NCBI GenBank assembly: GCA_964343605.1
Contig: CAYFKJ010000002.1
Span: forward strand, 744,001 to 808,000
Length of the DNA: 64,000 nucleotides
Source: CAYFKJ01 sp964343605
GTDB lineage: Bacteria > Pseudomonadota > Alphaproteobacteria > UBA2966
Direction of reading: 5' to 3'
The notes beneath the pieces are model-generated. The model had not been told where the DNA came from, did no database searches, and saw nothing but the letters and a program-made list of their open reading frames with translations. A program made the position numbers and the translations under genes. Positions 41,566 to 50,348 of the stretch are shown here, in pieces; positions within the stretch are counted from its first letter, which is position 1; each line of letters starts with the position of its first letter.

Positions 41566-42678
41566 ATGAGCAAAATCGAACGCGTCGAAGTCATGCAGGT
41601 CGACCTGGTGCCCAAGGTTGTGCGCACCGACGCCATCCAGGCATTCACCAAGCAGGAAACGCCCATTGTCCGCATCACCACCGATGACGGCATCACGGGG
41701 ACGGGGTACGCCTACACCGTCGGGACCGGCGGCAGCGCCGTTGTGGCGATGATCCGCGACGACCTGGCGCCGGGCCTGATCGGGCGGGATCCGGCGCTGG
41801 TCGAACAGATCTGGAAAGATCAGTTCTTCCATGTCCACGCCAACGCCATCGGCGCCACGGTGAGCCTCTCATTGGCGGCGATCGATCTTGCGCTCTGGGA
41901 CATCCGTTGCCAGCAGGCTGGCGAGCCCCTCTGGCGGCTGGCGGGCGGCGCACAGCCCAAATTGCCGCTCTACACCACCGAAGGCGGCTGGCTCAACTTC
42001 ACGGTCGAGGAACTGGTCGAGGGTGCGGTGGAGGCCAAGGAACAGGGTTTCAAAGGTTGCAAGCCCAAGGTCGGCAAGCCAAGCGCCGCCGAGGATGTGG
42101 CGCGCCTCGAAGCCGTGCGCGAAGCCGTCGGCCCGGACTTCAACGTCATGGTCGACGCCAACCAGGTGTTCACGGTGGCCGAAGCCATCCGCCGGGCGCG
42201 GCTGTTCGAGCCGCTGGACCTCGCCTGGTTCGAGGAGCCCATGCCGGCGGAGGACCTACGCGGTCACATGCGGCTCGCGGCTTCGACCTCGCTGCCCGTG
42301 GCGATCGGCGAATCGATCTACCATCCCAGCCATTTCCGCGAGTACCTGGCCAACGACGCCTGCTCCATTATCCAGGTCGATGTCGCCCGCATCGGCGGCA
42401 TCACGCCCTGGCTCAAGGTGGCGCATATGGCCGAGGCCTTCAATATCGCCGTCAGCCCGCACTATCTGATGGAAATCCACGTCAGCCTCTGCGCTGCCGT
42501 GCCCAATGCCCAATGGGTCGAGTACATCCCCCAGCTCACCGACCTCACCACCGAGGCCATGCGCATCGAGGACGGTTACGCCTATCCCTCCGATACGCCC
42601 GGCATCGGCATCGCCTGGGACATGGGGGTTGTCGAGGACATGCGGGTGGAGGGCAGTTACGCGGAAGCGAGGGCCTAA
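41566..42678 (+). CDS. Mandelate racemase / muconate lactonizing-type enzyme (second)
   Basis: A 370-residue enolase-superfamily enzyme starting at ATG 41566. It has a KxK acid/base motif (GCKPKVG, about residues 166-172), metal ligands in MVDANQVF, WFEEPMP and AIGESIYH, and a His in SPHYLMEIH. The MR-type KxK and His pair suggests racemisation or dehydration of an alpha-hydroxyacid. Its stop codon abuts the ATG of the acyl-CoA dehydrogenase gene, so the two are tightly coupled. Confidence 0.9.
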   Translation: MSKIERVEVMQVDLVPKVVRTDAIQAFTKQETPIVRITTDDGITGTGYAYTVGTGGSAVVAMIRDDLAPGLIGRDPALVEQIWKDQFFHVHANAIGATVSLSLAAIDLALWDIRCQQAGEPLWRLAGGAQPKLPLYTTEGGWLNFTVEELVEGAVEAKEQGFKGCKPKVGKPSAAEDVARLEAVREAVGPDFNVMVDANQVFTVAEAIRRARLFEPLDLAWFEEPMPAEDLRGHMRLAASTSLPVAIGESIYHPSHFREYLANDACSIIQVDVARIGGITPWLKVAHMAEAFNIAVSPHYLMEIHVSLCAAVPNAQWVEYIPQLTDLTTEAMRIEDGYAYPSDTPGIGIAWDMGVVEDMRVEGSYAEARA

Positions 42679-43815
42679 ATGAACTTTACCGAGGAGCAAA
42701 TCCTGGTCCGCGACATGGCGCGGAACTTCGCCCAAAACGAACTGGTGCCGCAGGTTGCCGCTTGGGAGGAGAAGGGCGCGTTCGCGCCAGGCGTTTTGGA
42801 AGGCATGGGCGAGCTCGGCCTGCTCGGCATGTGCGTGCCGGAGGAATGGGGCGGCGCGGGCGCGGATTTCACGTCCTACGTGTTGGCCTTGGAGGAAATC
42901 GCCGCTGGCTGGGCCGCCGCCTCGACAGTCATGAGCGTCAACAATTCACCCATGTGCAGCGCCGTGCTGGCCTGGGGATCCAACGAGCAGAAGGAACAGT
43001 ACCTGCGGCCGATGGCCGAAGGCGCGATCGGCTGCTTCTGTCTGACCGAGCCGCATACCGGTTCAGATGCCGGCGCGATCAAGACGCGGGCGGAGAAAAC
43101 CGGCAACCAGTACGTTCTTAACGGCACCAAACAGTTCATTACCTCCGGTGCGATCGCCAAGTACGCCTTGATCTTCGCCGTCACCGATCCGGACGCCGGT
43201 AAGCGCGGCATCAGCGCCTTCATCCTGCCCACCGATACGCCCGGTTTCGAGGTCGTGGCGCACGAGCGGAAGCTCGGTCAAATGGCGTCCGACACCTGCC
43301 AGATCGTTCTGGACGACATGAAGGTGACGCCCGACATGCTGCTGGGGGAGGAGGGCCAGGGATACCGCATCGCACTTGCCAATCTCGAGGCCGGCCGCAT
43401 CGGATTGGCGGCGCAGGCCGTCGGTATCGCCGGCGCGGCTTTGGAGGCGGCCCGAGTGTACGCCAATGAACGCGAAACCTTCGGTACCGTCATCATCAAC
43501 CACCAGGCCGTGGCCTTCCGGCTAGCCGACATGGCGACGAAGCTCGAGGCCGCCCGGCACCTGATGCTCCACGCCGCCCGCCTGCGCGACGCCGGCGAAC
43601 CCTGCATCACCGAAGCCAGCATGGCCAAGCTCTTCGCCTCCGAAATGGCGGAAGAGGTCTGCTCCGACGCCATCCAGATCCATGGCGGCTACGGCTACAT
43701 CGCCGACTTCCCTGTGGAACGCTACTACCGCGACGTCCGGGTATGCCAGATCTACGAAGGCACCTCCGACGTCCAGCGCATGGTTATCAGCCGCGGCATG
43801 GTGGAGGGGGATTAG
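42679..43815 (+). CDS. Acyl-CoA dehydrogenase
   Basis: A 378-residue FAD enzyme of the short-chain/isovaleryl type. Motifs are CLTEPHTGSDAGAIKTRAE (FAD/substrate region), ERETFGTVIINHQAVAFRLADM, IQIHGGYGYIADFPVERYYRD and the catalytic-base region IYEGTSDVQRM (about residues 362-372). It introduces a C2-C3 double bond in an acyl-CoA. Its place directly after a racemase-like gene is unusual and suggests that the pathway ends in CoA-bound acids. Confidence 0.92.
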   Translation: MNFTEEQILVRDMARNFAQNELVPQVAAWEEKGAFAPGVLEGMGELGLLGMCVPEEWGGAGADFTSYVLALEEIAAGWAAASTVMSVNNSPMCSAVLAWGSNEQKEQYLRPMAEGAIGCFCLTEPHTGSDAGAIKTRAEKTGNQYVLNGTKQFITSGAIAKYALIFAVTDPDAGKRGISAFILPTDTPGFEVVAHERKLGQMASDTCQIVLDDMKVTPDMLLGEEGQGYRIALANLEAGRIGLAAQAVGIAGAALEAARVYANERETFGTVIINHQAVAFRLADMATKLEAARHLMLHAARLRDAGEPCITEASMAKLFASEMAEEVCSDAIQIHGGYGYIADFPVERYYRDVRVCQIYEGTSDVQRMVISRGMVEGD

Positions 43816-43819
43816 TTCT

Positions 43820-44938
43820 CTATGACGCCTCCCGCCGGTCGGCGAAGGCGTTGGGCCATAGTTCGGGTTTGGCGCGGGCGTACTGGTTGACGTAATCGAT
43901 GTCGACGCCGAGAGCCTCGGCGGCGTGCAGGGGGAAGCGGGGGTTGTAGAGCATGCCGCGGGCCATGGCGACCATGTCGCACTTGCCCGAGGCGATGACG
44001 TCTTCGGCAAACTGGGGCTCGTTGATGTAGCCGACTCCCATGGTCGGCAGACCCGCCTCGCGCCGCACCTTCTCGGCTGCCGGCAACTGGTAGCCCGGCT
44101 CGCCGGGGCCCACGGGCGGGCGGAACATGGTGTTGCCGCCGCTGGAGAGATGGAGCATGTCGAGGCCGAGGTCCTTTGCGGCCAGGGCGAAGACGACGGA
44201 ATCCTCCTCCGTCCAACCCTCATCGAGCCAGTCGGTGCCACTGATGCGCATGCACAAGGGTTTGTCCTCGGGCCAGACCTCGCGTACCGCCGCCAGGGCC
44301 TCCAGCGGAAATCGCATGCGGTTTTCCAAGGAACCGCCGTAGTCGTCGTTGCGGTCGTTGGCCAGCGGCGAGAGGAAGGAACTCATGAGATAGCCGTGCG
44401 CGCCATGCAGTTCCAGGAAATCGAAACCCAGACGGGCGGAGCGTTCCGTCGCCGAAACAAAGGCGGCCTTGACGGTGTCCATGTCGTCACGGTCCATGGC
44501 CTTGGGCGTCTGCCAGTTCTCCCCAAAAGGCGTGGTCGACGGGCCGATGGAGGCCCAGCCGCCGTCCTCGGGCGACATCGGCTTGCCCCCGTCCCACGGG
44601 GCCTGCGACGACGCCTTGCGGCCGGCGTGCGCCAACTGGATGCCCATCACGGTGTTACCGAAATCGCGGCAGAAATGAAGGACGCGCGCCCAGGCTTCCT
44701 CCTGTTCGTCGGTATAGAGACCGGGGCAACCGGGTGAGATGCGGCCGCGGGCTTCGACCCCGGTGGCTTCGGCAATCACCAGACCGGCGCCCGATACCGC
44801 GAAGTTGCCGAGGTGCATGAGGTGCCAAGCGCCCACAACGCCGTCGGTGGCACTGTACTGGCACATGGGCGCCACGACGATGCGGTTTGCGAAGCTAACA
44901 CCGCGAAGGGTGAGGGGCGAAAAAAGCTGACTGGACAT
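43820..44938 (-). CDS. Old-yellow-enzyme family NADH:flavin oxidoreductase (YqjM-like)
   Basis: A 372-residue FMN TIM-barrel ene-reductase. Motifs are NRIVVAPMCQYSATDG (with the Cys typical of the YqjM branch, about residues 19-34), QLAHAGRKAS, the His pair in LHGAHGYLMSSFLSP, NDDYGGSLENRMRFPLE and MVAMARGMLYNPRFP. It reduces activated C=C bonds. It is convergent with the acyl-CoA dehydrogenase gene and lies downstream of an SDR gene on the minus strand (45 bases apart). Confidence 0.92.
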   Translation of the reverse strand: MSSQLFSPLTLRGVSFANRIVVAPMCQYSATDGVVGAWHLMHLGNFAVSGAGLVIAEATGVEARGRISPGCPGLYTDEQEEAWARVLHFCRDFGNTVMGIQLAHAGRKASSQAPWDGGKPMSPEDGGWASIGPSTTPFGENWQTPKAMDRDDMDTVKAAFVSATERSARLGFDFLELHGAHGYLMSSFLSPLANDRNDDYGGSLENRMRFPLEALAAVREVWPEDKPLCMRISGTDWLDEGWTEEDSVVFALAAKDLGLDMLHLSSGGNTMFRPPVGPGEPGYQLPAAEKVRREAGLPTMGVGYINEPQFAEDVIASGKCDMVAMARGMLYNPRFPLHAAEALGVDIDYVNQYARAKPELWPNAFADRREAS

Positions 44939-44983
44939 GGGTTCGATCCGTTTCTTGTTGGGGGGGGAGTGGGTGAGCTTTTC

Positions 44984-45718
44984 CTACTTTGCCGGCGTGA
45001 TGGTCCCGCCGCCAAGACTCTGCTCGGTCGGCGTTATCTCGATCATCGCCACGTTGACGCGCCAGGGTGTGTCCAGGGCGTAGACGATGGCATCGGCGAT
45101 ATCGCCGGGCTGCAGGATCTCGTACCCCTGGGTGAAGGCGGCACGGGCGGCATCGTCCGTGATGGCGGTATCGAATATCTCGGTGCTGACCCGGCCCGGG
45201 CAAATCTCGGTGACGCGGATGCCGGAGCCCGCCAGTTCGATGCGCATGTTCTGGCTCATCAGGTGGACGGCACCCTTGCTGCCGCCATAGGCCACCGAAT
45301 TCACCGGATAGAGACCGGCGACCGAGCCCAGATTGACGATGTGTCCCCGGCCGCGCGCCTTCATACCCGCCACGACCGAGCGCGCGACATGCATGGCGCC
45401 GGCGACGTTGGTGGCGATGGTGAGATCGATTTCGTCTGGATCGACCTCCGCGAAGTTGGTGAAGCGGCCGAGGCCGGCGTTGTTGACCAGGATGTCGGCC
45501 TCGATCCCGCCAAAGGTCTCATAGACGGCGTCGCGGTCGCGCACGTCGACTTCGTGGGTTGTGCACCCGGTGGCTTCGGCCAGGGCATCCAGCCGGTCCT
45601 TGCGCCGGGCGGCGGCATGTACGGTCAGTCCGCGGTCGGTCAGGGCTCTGACGACCGCTTCGCCGATACCGCTCGAAGCGCCGGTCACCAGCGCCGTCTT
45701 GTAGTCACTCAATGCCAT
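44984..45718 (-). CDS. Short-chain dehydrogenase/reductase (YdfG-like)
   Basis: A 244-residue SDR starting at ATG 45718 (MALSDYKTALVTGASSGIG) with GGGAGGG upstream. It has the TGASSGIG cofactor loop, NNAG at about 84-87, and the catalytic YGGSK (about residues 150-154). YdfG-type enzymes oxidise serine, 3-hydroxyacids and similar compounds with NADP. It may be transcribed with the Gfo/Idh/MocA gene upstream (gap 21 bases) and the ene-reductase downstream. Confidence 0.9.
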   Translation of the reverse strand: MALSDYKTALVTGASSGIGEAVVRALTDRGLTVHAAARRKDRLDALAEATGCTTHEVDVRDRDAVYETFGGIEADILVNNAGLGRFTNFAEVDPDEIDLTIATNVAGAMHVARSVVAGMKARGRGHIVNLGSVAGLYPVNSVAYGGSKGAVHLMSQNMRIELAGSGIRVTEICPGRVSTEIFDTAITDDAARAAFTQGYEILQPGDIADAIVYALDTPWRVNVAMIEITPTEQSLGGGTITPAK

Positions 45719-45739
45719 TGTTCCCTCCCTTGGCAACGA

Positions 45740-46789
45740 TCAGAGAAAAACCGTTTGTCCCGTTTCTGCGGAATGGTAAACGGCCTCCTCGATTTCCAAA
45801 TTGCGCAGATAATCCCGCGCCGTGTTCTCCAGCGGCCCGCCGTCCGTCAGGTGCTCGACGACATGGCCCTGCAGTGCATACAGGCAATCGCCCGCGAAGC
45901 CCTCGTCGCGCCAGTCGTAGGCGTGTTGGACCTCTTCGCCGCCGTGGGGTTTCCACCAGAGGCGGCCGCTGCCGTCCAGGCGGAGCACGCCGGCCGAGCC
46001 CTCCAGCCACATCTCGCCCATCGTGCGGCGGGTGTTGTCGGCCACATGGTCGTTGAGCCGGTTGCCGTCGAAGCAGCCGCCCGCGCCCGACGTGAAATCG
46101 AAAAGGATGAAGCCCGCGTCCTCACCCGCGATGTTCGGGTTGAGACGGCGAAGGCGCGCGGTCACGGCACTGACCTCGCCCATCAGGTAACGGAAGGTGT
46201 CGATGAAGTGGATCGCCGTTTCATGGACGAGGAAGCGCTCCATCTCCTGAAAATAGGGTTGGCGGTCGAGATAAGCGCGCGCGCCCTGGCCGTCTCCGGG
46301 CCGCAGGCGGAAAGCGATACCATGGAGATCACCCAGGTGGCCGTCGTCGATCAGCCGGCGGGCCTCCCGGAACCAGGGCTGGAAGCGAAAGTTTTCGTGA
46401 ACGACGAGGGTGGTGCCGGCTTCTTCCGCCGCCTCCACGATTTGCCGGGCTTCATCGAAGGTCGGCGCCAACGGTTTCTGGCAGATGACGGGCAGGCCGC
46501 GTTCCGCCGCCTCCGCCACCAAATCCGCATGGGTGTGTGGTGGCGTTGCGATGTCGATGAGGTGAGGCCCGGTGGCCTCGATCAACTCGGCCAGAGAAGA
46601 AAACCCGCCGACGCTTCCCAAATTCGACAAGGCGTCGTTCAACGTTTCGCTGTCGGGGTCCGCTACGCCGGACAATTCCGTGCCGGGCAGGCGGTTCCAG
46701 GCGTCATGGTGAAACCGGGCAAAGTAGCCCGCACCAATAACGCCGACGCGCAGCGGTTTGTCGCGTCCCAATGACAATGTGGCGGCCAA
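45740..46789 (-). CDS. Gfo/Idh/MocA-family oxidoreductase
   Basis: A 349-residue NAD(P)-dependent sugar or inositol dehydrogenase-type protein. It has the N-terminal Rossmann motif RVGVIGAGYFARFHHDAW, then IDIATPPHTHADLVAEA, VICQKPLAPTFDEARQIV (with the conserved EKP-like Lys as QKP) and a C-terminal alpha/beta domain. A copy of the recurring 15-base operator motif lies 23-37 bases upstream of its start, in a short intergenic stretch that follows an SDR gene. Confidence 0.9.
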   Translation of the reverse strand: MAATLSLGRDKPLRVGVIGAGYFARFHHDAWNRLPGTELSGVADPDSETLNDALSNLGSVGGFSSLAELIEATGPHLIDIATPPHTHADLVAEAAERGLPVICQKPLAPTFDEARQIVEAAEEAGTTLVVHENFRFQPWFREARRLIDDGHLGDLHGIAFRLRPGDGQGARAYLDRQPYFQEMERFLVHETAIHFIDTFRYLMGEVSAVTARLRRLNPNIAGEDAGFILFDFTSGAGGCFDGNRLNDHVADNTRRTMGEMWLEGSAGVLRLDGSGRLWWKPHGGEEVQHAYDWRDEGFAGDCLYALQGHVVEHLTDGGPLENTARDYLRNLEIEEAVYHSAETGQTVFL

Positions 46790-46811
46790 TACCCCAACTC
46801 CCCCAAAATCT

Positions 46812-46826
46812 ATTCATCATACAAAT
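46812..46826 (-). promoter_or_regulatory. Putative shared operator, site C (exact)
   Basis: ATTCATCATACAAAT, identical over 15 bases to site D at 63373-63387 and differing at one position from site A. It lies just upstream of the Gfo/Idh/MocA gene, overlapping where its promoter should be. Two identical 15-mers upstream of different genes are unlikely by chance in this GC-rich DNA. Confidence 0.65.
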
Positions 46827-46875
46827 AGAGGAACTGGGCCGTTGGGTAAAGTTGATCTCTCCGGAACGGCAGAAA

Positions 46876-47643
46876 TCAGCCGTTCATGGTCAGGCCGCCG
46901 GAGACGCTGATGACCTGGCCCGTGATGAACGCGGCATCCTCGCTGGCCAGGAAGGCGATCGCGCCCGGCAGGTCCTCCGCCTGGCCCAGGCGGCCCATGG
47001 GCACGGCCCGGCGGAAGGCCTCCGCCAATTTCTCCGGGTTGCCCGATTCCGCCATGAAACCGTCGAGGAGGGCAGTCTCCGTCGGGCCGGGGCAGACCAC
47101 GTTGAAGGTGATGTTCTGGCGGGCGTGTTCGCGGGCCAGCGTTTTTGACAAGCCCATCAGTCCCGCCTTGCAGGCGGCGTAGACTGCCTCGCCGGAGGAT
47201 CCGACGCGGCCGGCATCCGAGGCGACATTGACAACCCGGCCGCCTCCGGCCTCGATCATGCCGGGCACAACGACGTGGTGCATGTTGAGCGCGCCGACGA
47301 GGTTGATGGAGATGATCTTGCTCCAGAATTCCGGATCGGTCTGTAGGAAGGGGCGGAAGATGTCCCAGCCCGCGTTATTCACGAGTGCGTCGACAGGCCC
47401 CAATTCGGACACCGTGTGGACGACCGCCGCCTCGACGGCGTCGTAGTCCGTGATGTCGGCCGCCACCGCCAGCGCCGTGCCGCCGGCCGACGTGATCTCG
47501 TCCGCCGTTGCCTGGGCCGCCTCCGCGTTGATGTCAAACACGGCGACCTTGGCGCCTTCCTCCCCGAAACGCCGGCAGGCCGCGCCGCCGATGCCGCCGC
47601 CGCCGCCCGTCACGATGACCGTTTTTTCCGATAGTCCCCGCAC
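46876..47643 (-). CDS. Short-chain dehydrogenase/reductase (classical, 255 residues)
   Basis: A classical SDR with the cofactor loop TVIVTGGGGGIGGAACRRFG, the NNAG motif (LVNNAGWDIF), catalytic Ser/Tyr/Lys around VYAACKAGLMG (about residues 152-162) and a C-terminal ASEDAAFITGQVISVSGGLTMNG. Similar to 2-hydroxycyclohexanecarboxyl-CoA or glucose/sugar dehydrogenases. It ends 50 bases before site C and is probably part of the same minus-strand unit. Confidence 0.92.
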   Translation of the reverse strand: MRGLSEKTVIVTGGGGGIGGAACRRFGEEGAKVAVFDINAEAAQATADEITSAGGTALAVAADITDYDAVEAAVVHTVSELGPVDALVNNAGWDIFRPFLQTDPEFWSKIISINLVGALNMHHVVVPGMIEAGGGRVVNVASDAGRVGSSGEAVYAACKAGLMGLSKTLAREHARQNITFNVVCPGPTETALLDGFMAESGNPEKLAEAFRRAVPMGRLGQAEDLPGAIAFLASEDAAFITGQVISVSGGLTMNG

Positions 47644-47791
47644 CTGTTTTACTCCATGCTATGCAATCCACGCCGAGCATTATTCCGTAAACCTGGATGC
47701 CCTCCAAACGGAGATTGACGAGGCCGCTTTGGCGCGCGCCGGGGATCCTCGATTGCCGTTCGGCGCGGGGAAAAAATTAGGGGTAGATGTG

Positions 47792-49027
47792 ATGAGTATC
47801 GGTTCGGGGACCAGCGGCGGCCAGCAGTTCGACGACGGCTACGCCTGGTGGCGGCTTGGGCTTTCCCTGGCGCTCAGCACCATCGGCGGTATCGGTCTGT
47901 GGTCGGTCGTCGTCGTATTGCCGACCATCGAGGCGGAATTCGGCATCGACCGCGGTGGCGCCTCGCTGCCCTACCTCTCCACCATGGTCGGTTTCGGCAT
48001 CGGCGGCATCCTGATGGGGCGGCTAGCGGACCGCTTCGGCGTGCGCCTGCCGGTTATCGCCGGCGCCATCATGCTGGGCGTCGGCTACATGACGGCGTCC
48101 ACGGCCACCTCGCTGTGGCAGTTCATCCTGGCGCAATCCCTGTTGATCGGCATGCTGGGCTCCTCTGCCACCTTCGGGCCGCTGGTCGCCGACGTCTCGC
48201 TCTGGTTCCTCAAACGCCGGGGGCTCGCTGTCGCCATCGTCGCCAGCGGCAACTATCTCTCCGGCGCCTTGTGGCCGCCGCTGTTGCAGTGGGGCGTCGA
48301 AACCGTGGGCTGGCGCGAGACGCATATGTGGGTCGGCATCCTTTGCATCGCCACGATGGTGCCGCTCGGGCTGCTGCTGGGGCGCCGGGCGTCGTTGGAG
48401 GACGTGGGCGCAGCTGGTGGCACGTACATCCGGGCGAGCGCCCTCAATATGTCGCCGCGCACGCTGCAGTCGCTGTTGGTGCTGGCGGGGCTTGCTTGCT
48501 GCGTCGCCATGTCCATGCCGCAGGTTCATATCGTCGCCTATTGCGGCGACCTCGGCTACGGCGTGGCGCGAGGCGCGGAAATGCTCTCCATCATGCTGGG
48601 ATTGGGCGTGGTCAGCCGGCTGGCCTCGGGTTTCATCGCCGACAAGATCGGCGGCGTCGGCACCCTCATCCTGGGATCGTCGTTGCAGTGTCTGGCGCTC
48701 CTTTTCTACCTGCCGTTCGACGGCCTGACGCCGCTCTATATCGTCTCGGCGTTGTTCGGCCTCTCCCAGGGCGGCATCGTGCCGAGCTATGCCATCATCG
48801 TGCGTGAATACTTCCCGGCGCGCGAAGCCGGCACGCGCGTCAGCCTCGTCCTGATGGCGACGGTTGTCGGCATGGCCTTCGGCGGCTGGGTATCCGGTGA
48901 GATTTACGACCTGACGGGCTCCTACCAGGCGGCTTTCCTGCACGGCATCGTCTGGAACCTGGTCAACATGTCCATTGCCTTCTGGCTCCTGAGGGGGCGC
49001 TGGAAAATGCGGACGCGGGCGGCCTGA
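47792..49027 (+). CDS. MFS transporter (monocarboxylate/OFA type)
   Basis: A 411-residue major-facilitator permease with 12 predicted membrane helices. I start at ATG 47792 with GGGGTAG upstream; the frame is open further 5' but overlaps the SDR gene on the other strand. It has the loop motif GRLADRFGVRLP after helix 2 and the repeated-half motif SGFIADKIGGVG after helix 8. It probably imports an organic acid used by the neighbouring catabolic genes. Confidence 0.9.
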   Translation: MSIGSGTSGGQQFDDGYAWWRLGLSLALSTIGGIGLWSVVVVLPTIEAEFGIDRGGASLPYLSTMVGFGIGGILMGRLADRFGVRLPVIAGAIMLGVGYMTASTATSLWQFILAQSLLIGMLGSSATFGPLVADVSLWFLKRRGLAVAIVASGNYLSGALWPPLLQWGVETVGWRETHMWVGILCIATMVPLGLLLGRRASLEDVGAAGGTYIRASALNMSPRTLQSLLVLAGLACCVAMSMPQVHIVAYCGDLGYGVARGAEMLSIMLGLGVVSRLASGFIADKIGGVGTLILGSSLQCLALLFYLPFDGLTPLYIVSALFGLSQGGIVPSYAIIVREYFPAREAGTRVSLVLMATVVGMAFGGWVSGEIYDLTGSYQAAFLHGIVWNLVNMSIAFWLLRGRWKMRTRAA

Positions 49028-49267
49028 TTATTCCCGCCAGAGCGGTTTGCTGCTCTCGTAGAAGACGTCGGCGCGGCTCATGCCGATGTCCTGCAACTCG
49101 AGGGCGCTCATGCCCCTGAGTTCGGCGCGCTCCCGGCTGCGGCGTTTCCAGAGCTTCAATTCCGCGACCACGCGATGTACGCCGTCAAAGATCCTGTTGA
49201 CAATGTGGGTAACGATAGATTTTCTCGCCTGTACGGCATGACCGTGATAGAGCGATACATATGACAT
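49028..49267 (-). CDS. DUF1127 small protein
   Basis: A 79-residue basic protein starting at ATG 49267 (MSYVSLYHGHAVQARK) with GGAGAT upstream. The C-terminal half carries the DUF1127 pattern (LWKRRSRERAELRGMSALELQDIGMSR in two pieces: LWKRRSRERAELRGMSA, LELQDIGMSRAD). Arg-rich DUF1127 proteins in alphaproteobacteria bind RNA or affect phosphate and carbon metabolism. It is divergent from the LysR gene, whose product may regulate it. Confidence 0.85.
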   Translation of the reverse strand: MSYVSLYHGHAVQARKSIVTHIVNRIFDGVHRVVAELKLWKRRSRERAELRGMSALELQDIGMSRADVFYESSKPLWRE

Positions 49268-49378
49268 GGCTTGATCTCCTTTGTTGAAGCTATATATGGT
49301 GAGTATCGGCGATTTGACGAACAAGTGATTCTCACCTAATAAGTTAGAAAAAATAACTTATATGGAGATAGTGAGCCG

Positions 49379-50287
49379 ATGCCGAGCCGGCGCCTGCCGC
49401 CCCTGAACGGTCTCCGCGCTTTTGAAGCCGCGGCCCGCCACCTCAGCTTCAAGGCGGCGGCGGGGGAGTTGAGCGTGACCCAGGCGGCCGTCAGCCACCA
49501 GGTGCGGGGCCTGGAGGATTGGTTGGGCCACAAGCTGTTCGAGCGCAGGGTGCGGGCCGTCGACCTGACGACCGCCGGGGCCGAGCTTCTGCCGGCCGTA
49601 AGCGCCGCGCTGGACGGCATGAACGCGGCCGTCGAACGGCTGCTCCGACCCGAAGACGACGACGGCGCGCTGACGGTGAGCGCCATCGCCACGTTTGCCG
49701 CCAAATGGCTGGTGCCGCGGCTGGCCGATTTTCAGGAGCTTCACCCGGAGATCGACGTGCGCCTGACGACGTCGACAAATCTGGTCGATTTCGAACGCGA
49801 CGGCGTCGACGTGGCGTTGCGCTATGGCCTCGGCCAATGGCCGGGGGTGCGGGCGGAGCGGCTGCTGCGGGAGGATATCTTCCCCGTTTGCAGCCCGGCC
49901 CTGGCGGAAGGTGACTATCCCCTGAGAACGCCCGCCGATCTCGCCAACCACACGCTCCTGCATGTCGTGCAGATGCGGGACGACTGGCGCGTCTGGCTGA
50001 CGGCGGCCGGACAAACCGACATCGATCCCACCCGCGGGCCCCGGTTCGATCTCTCGCTCACGGCCATTCAAGCGGCCGTCGACGGCATGGGCGTCGCGCT
50101 GGGGCACAGCAACCTTGTGGAGGCAGACCTGAAGGCGGGGCGGCTGGTCGCGCCCTTCACCCTCAATATCCCCGTCGAGGCGGCCTATTACGTCGTGGCG
50201 CCGCCAACTGGCTGGGACACACCCAAGGTCAAGGCGTTTCGCGAGTGGCTCGCGGCGGAAACCGCCGGTAACCTTCTCGCGACCTAA
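49379..50287 (+). CDS. LysR-family transcriptional regulator (GcvA-like)
   Basis: A 302-residue regulator. The N-terminal winged helix-turn-helix is PPLNGLRAFEAAARHLSFKAAAGELSVTQAAVSHQVRGLE (split: LNGLRAFEAAARHLSF, KAAAGELSVTQAAVSHQV), the GcvA/AmpR pattern. A periplasmic-binding-like effector domain covers about 95-295 (LTVSAIATFAAKWLVPRL). It is divergent from the DUF1127 gene with an AT-rich gap that should hold its operator. The target genes are unknown. Confidence 0.93.
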   Translation: MPSRRLPPLNGLRAFEAAARHLSFKAAAGELSVTQAAVSHQVRGLEDWLGHKLFERRVRAVDLTTAGAELLPAVSAALDGMNAAVERLLRPEDDDGALTVSAIATFAAKWLVPRLADFQELHPEIDVRLTTSTNLVDFERDGVDVALRYGLGQWPGVRAERLLREDIFPVCSPALAEGDYPLRTPADLANHTLLHVVQMRDDWRVWLTAAGQTDIDPTRGPRFDLSLTAIQAAVDGMGVALGHSNLVEADLKAGRLVAPFTLNIPVEAAYYVVAPPTGWDTPKVKAFREWLAAETAGNLLAT

Positions 50288-50348
50288 TTCCCTAACCGTT
50301 GGATATGCTCTAATCTCATAGGGCGTTGAAAATCGGGGTGTCTGGCGA

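Noticed and set aside
47450..47791. Longer N-terminus for the MFS transporter
   Set aside because: The frame is open upstream but lies antisense to the SDR gene, gives Ala/Pro/Val-rich non-membrane sequence and lacks a ribosome-binding site; ATG 47792 has one and fits the family.
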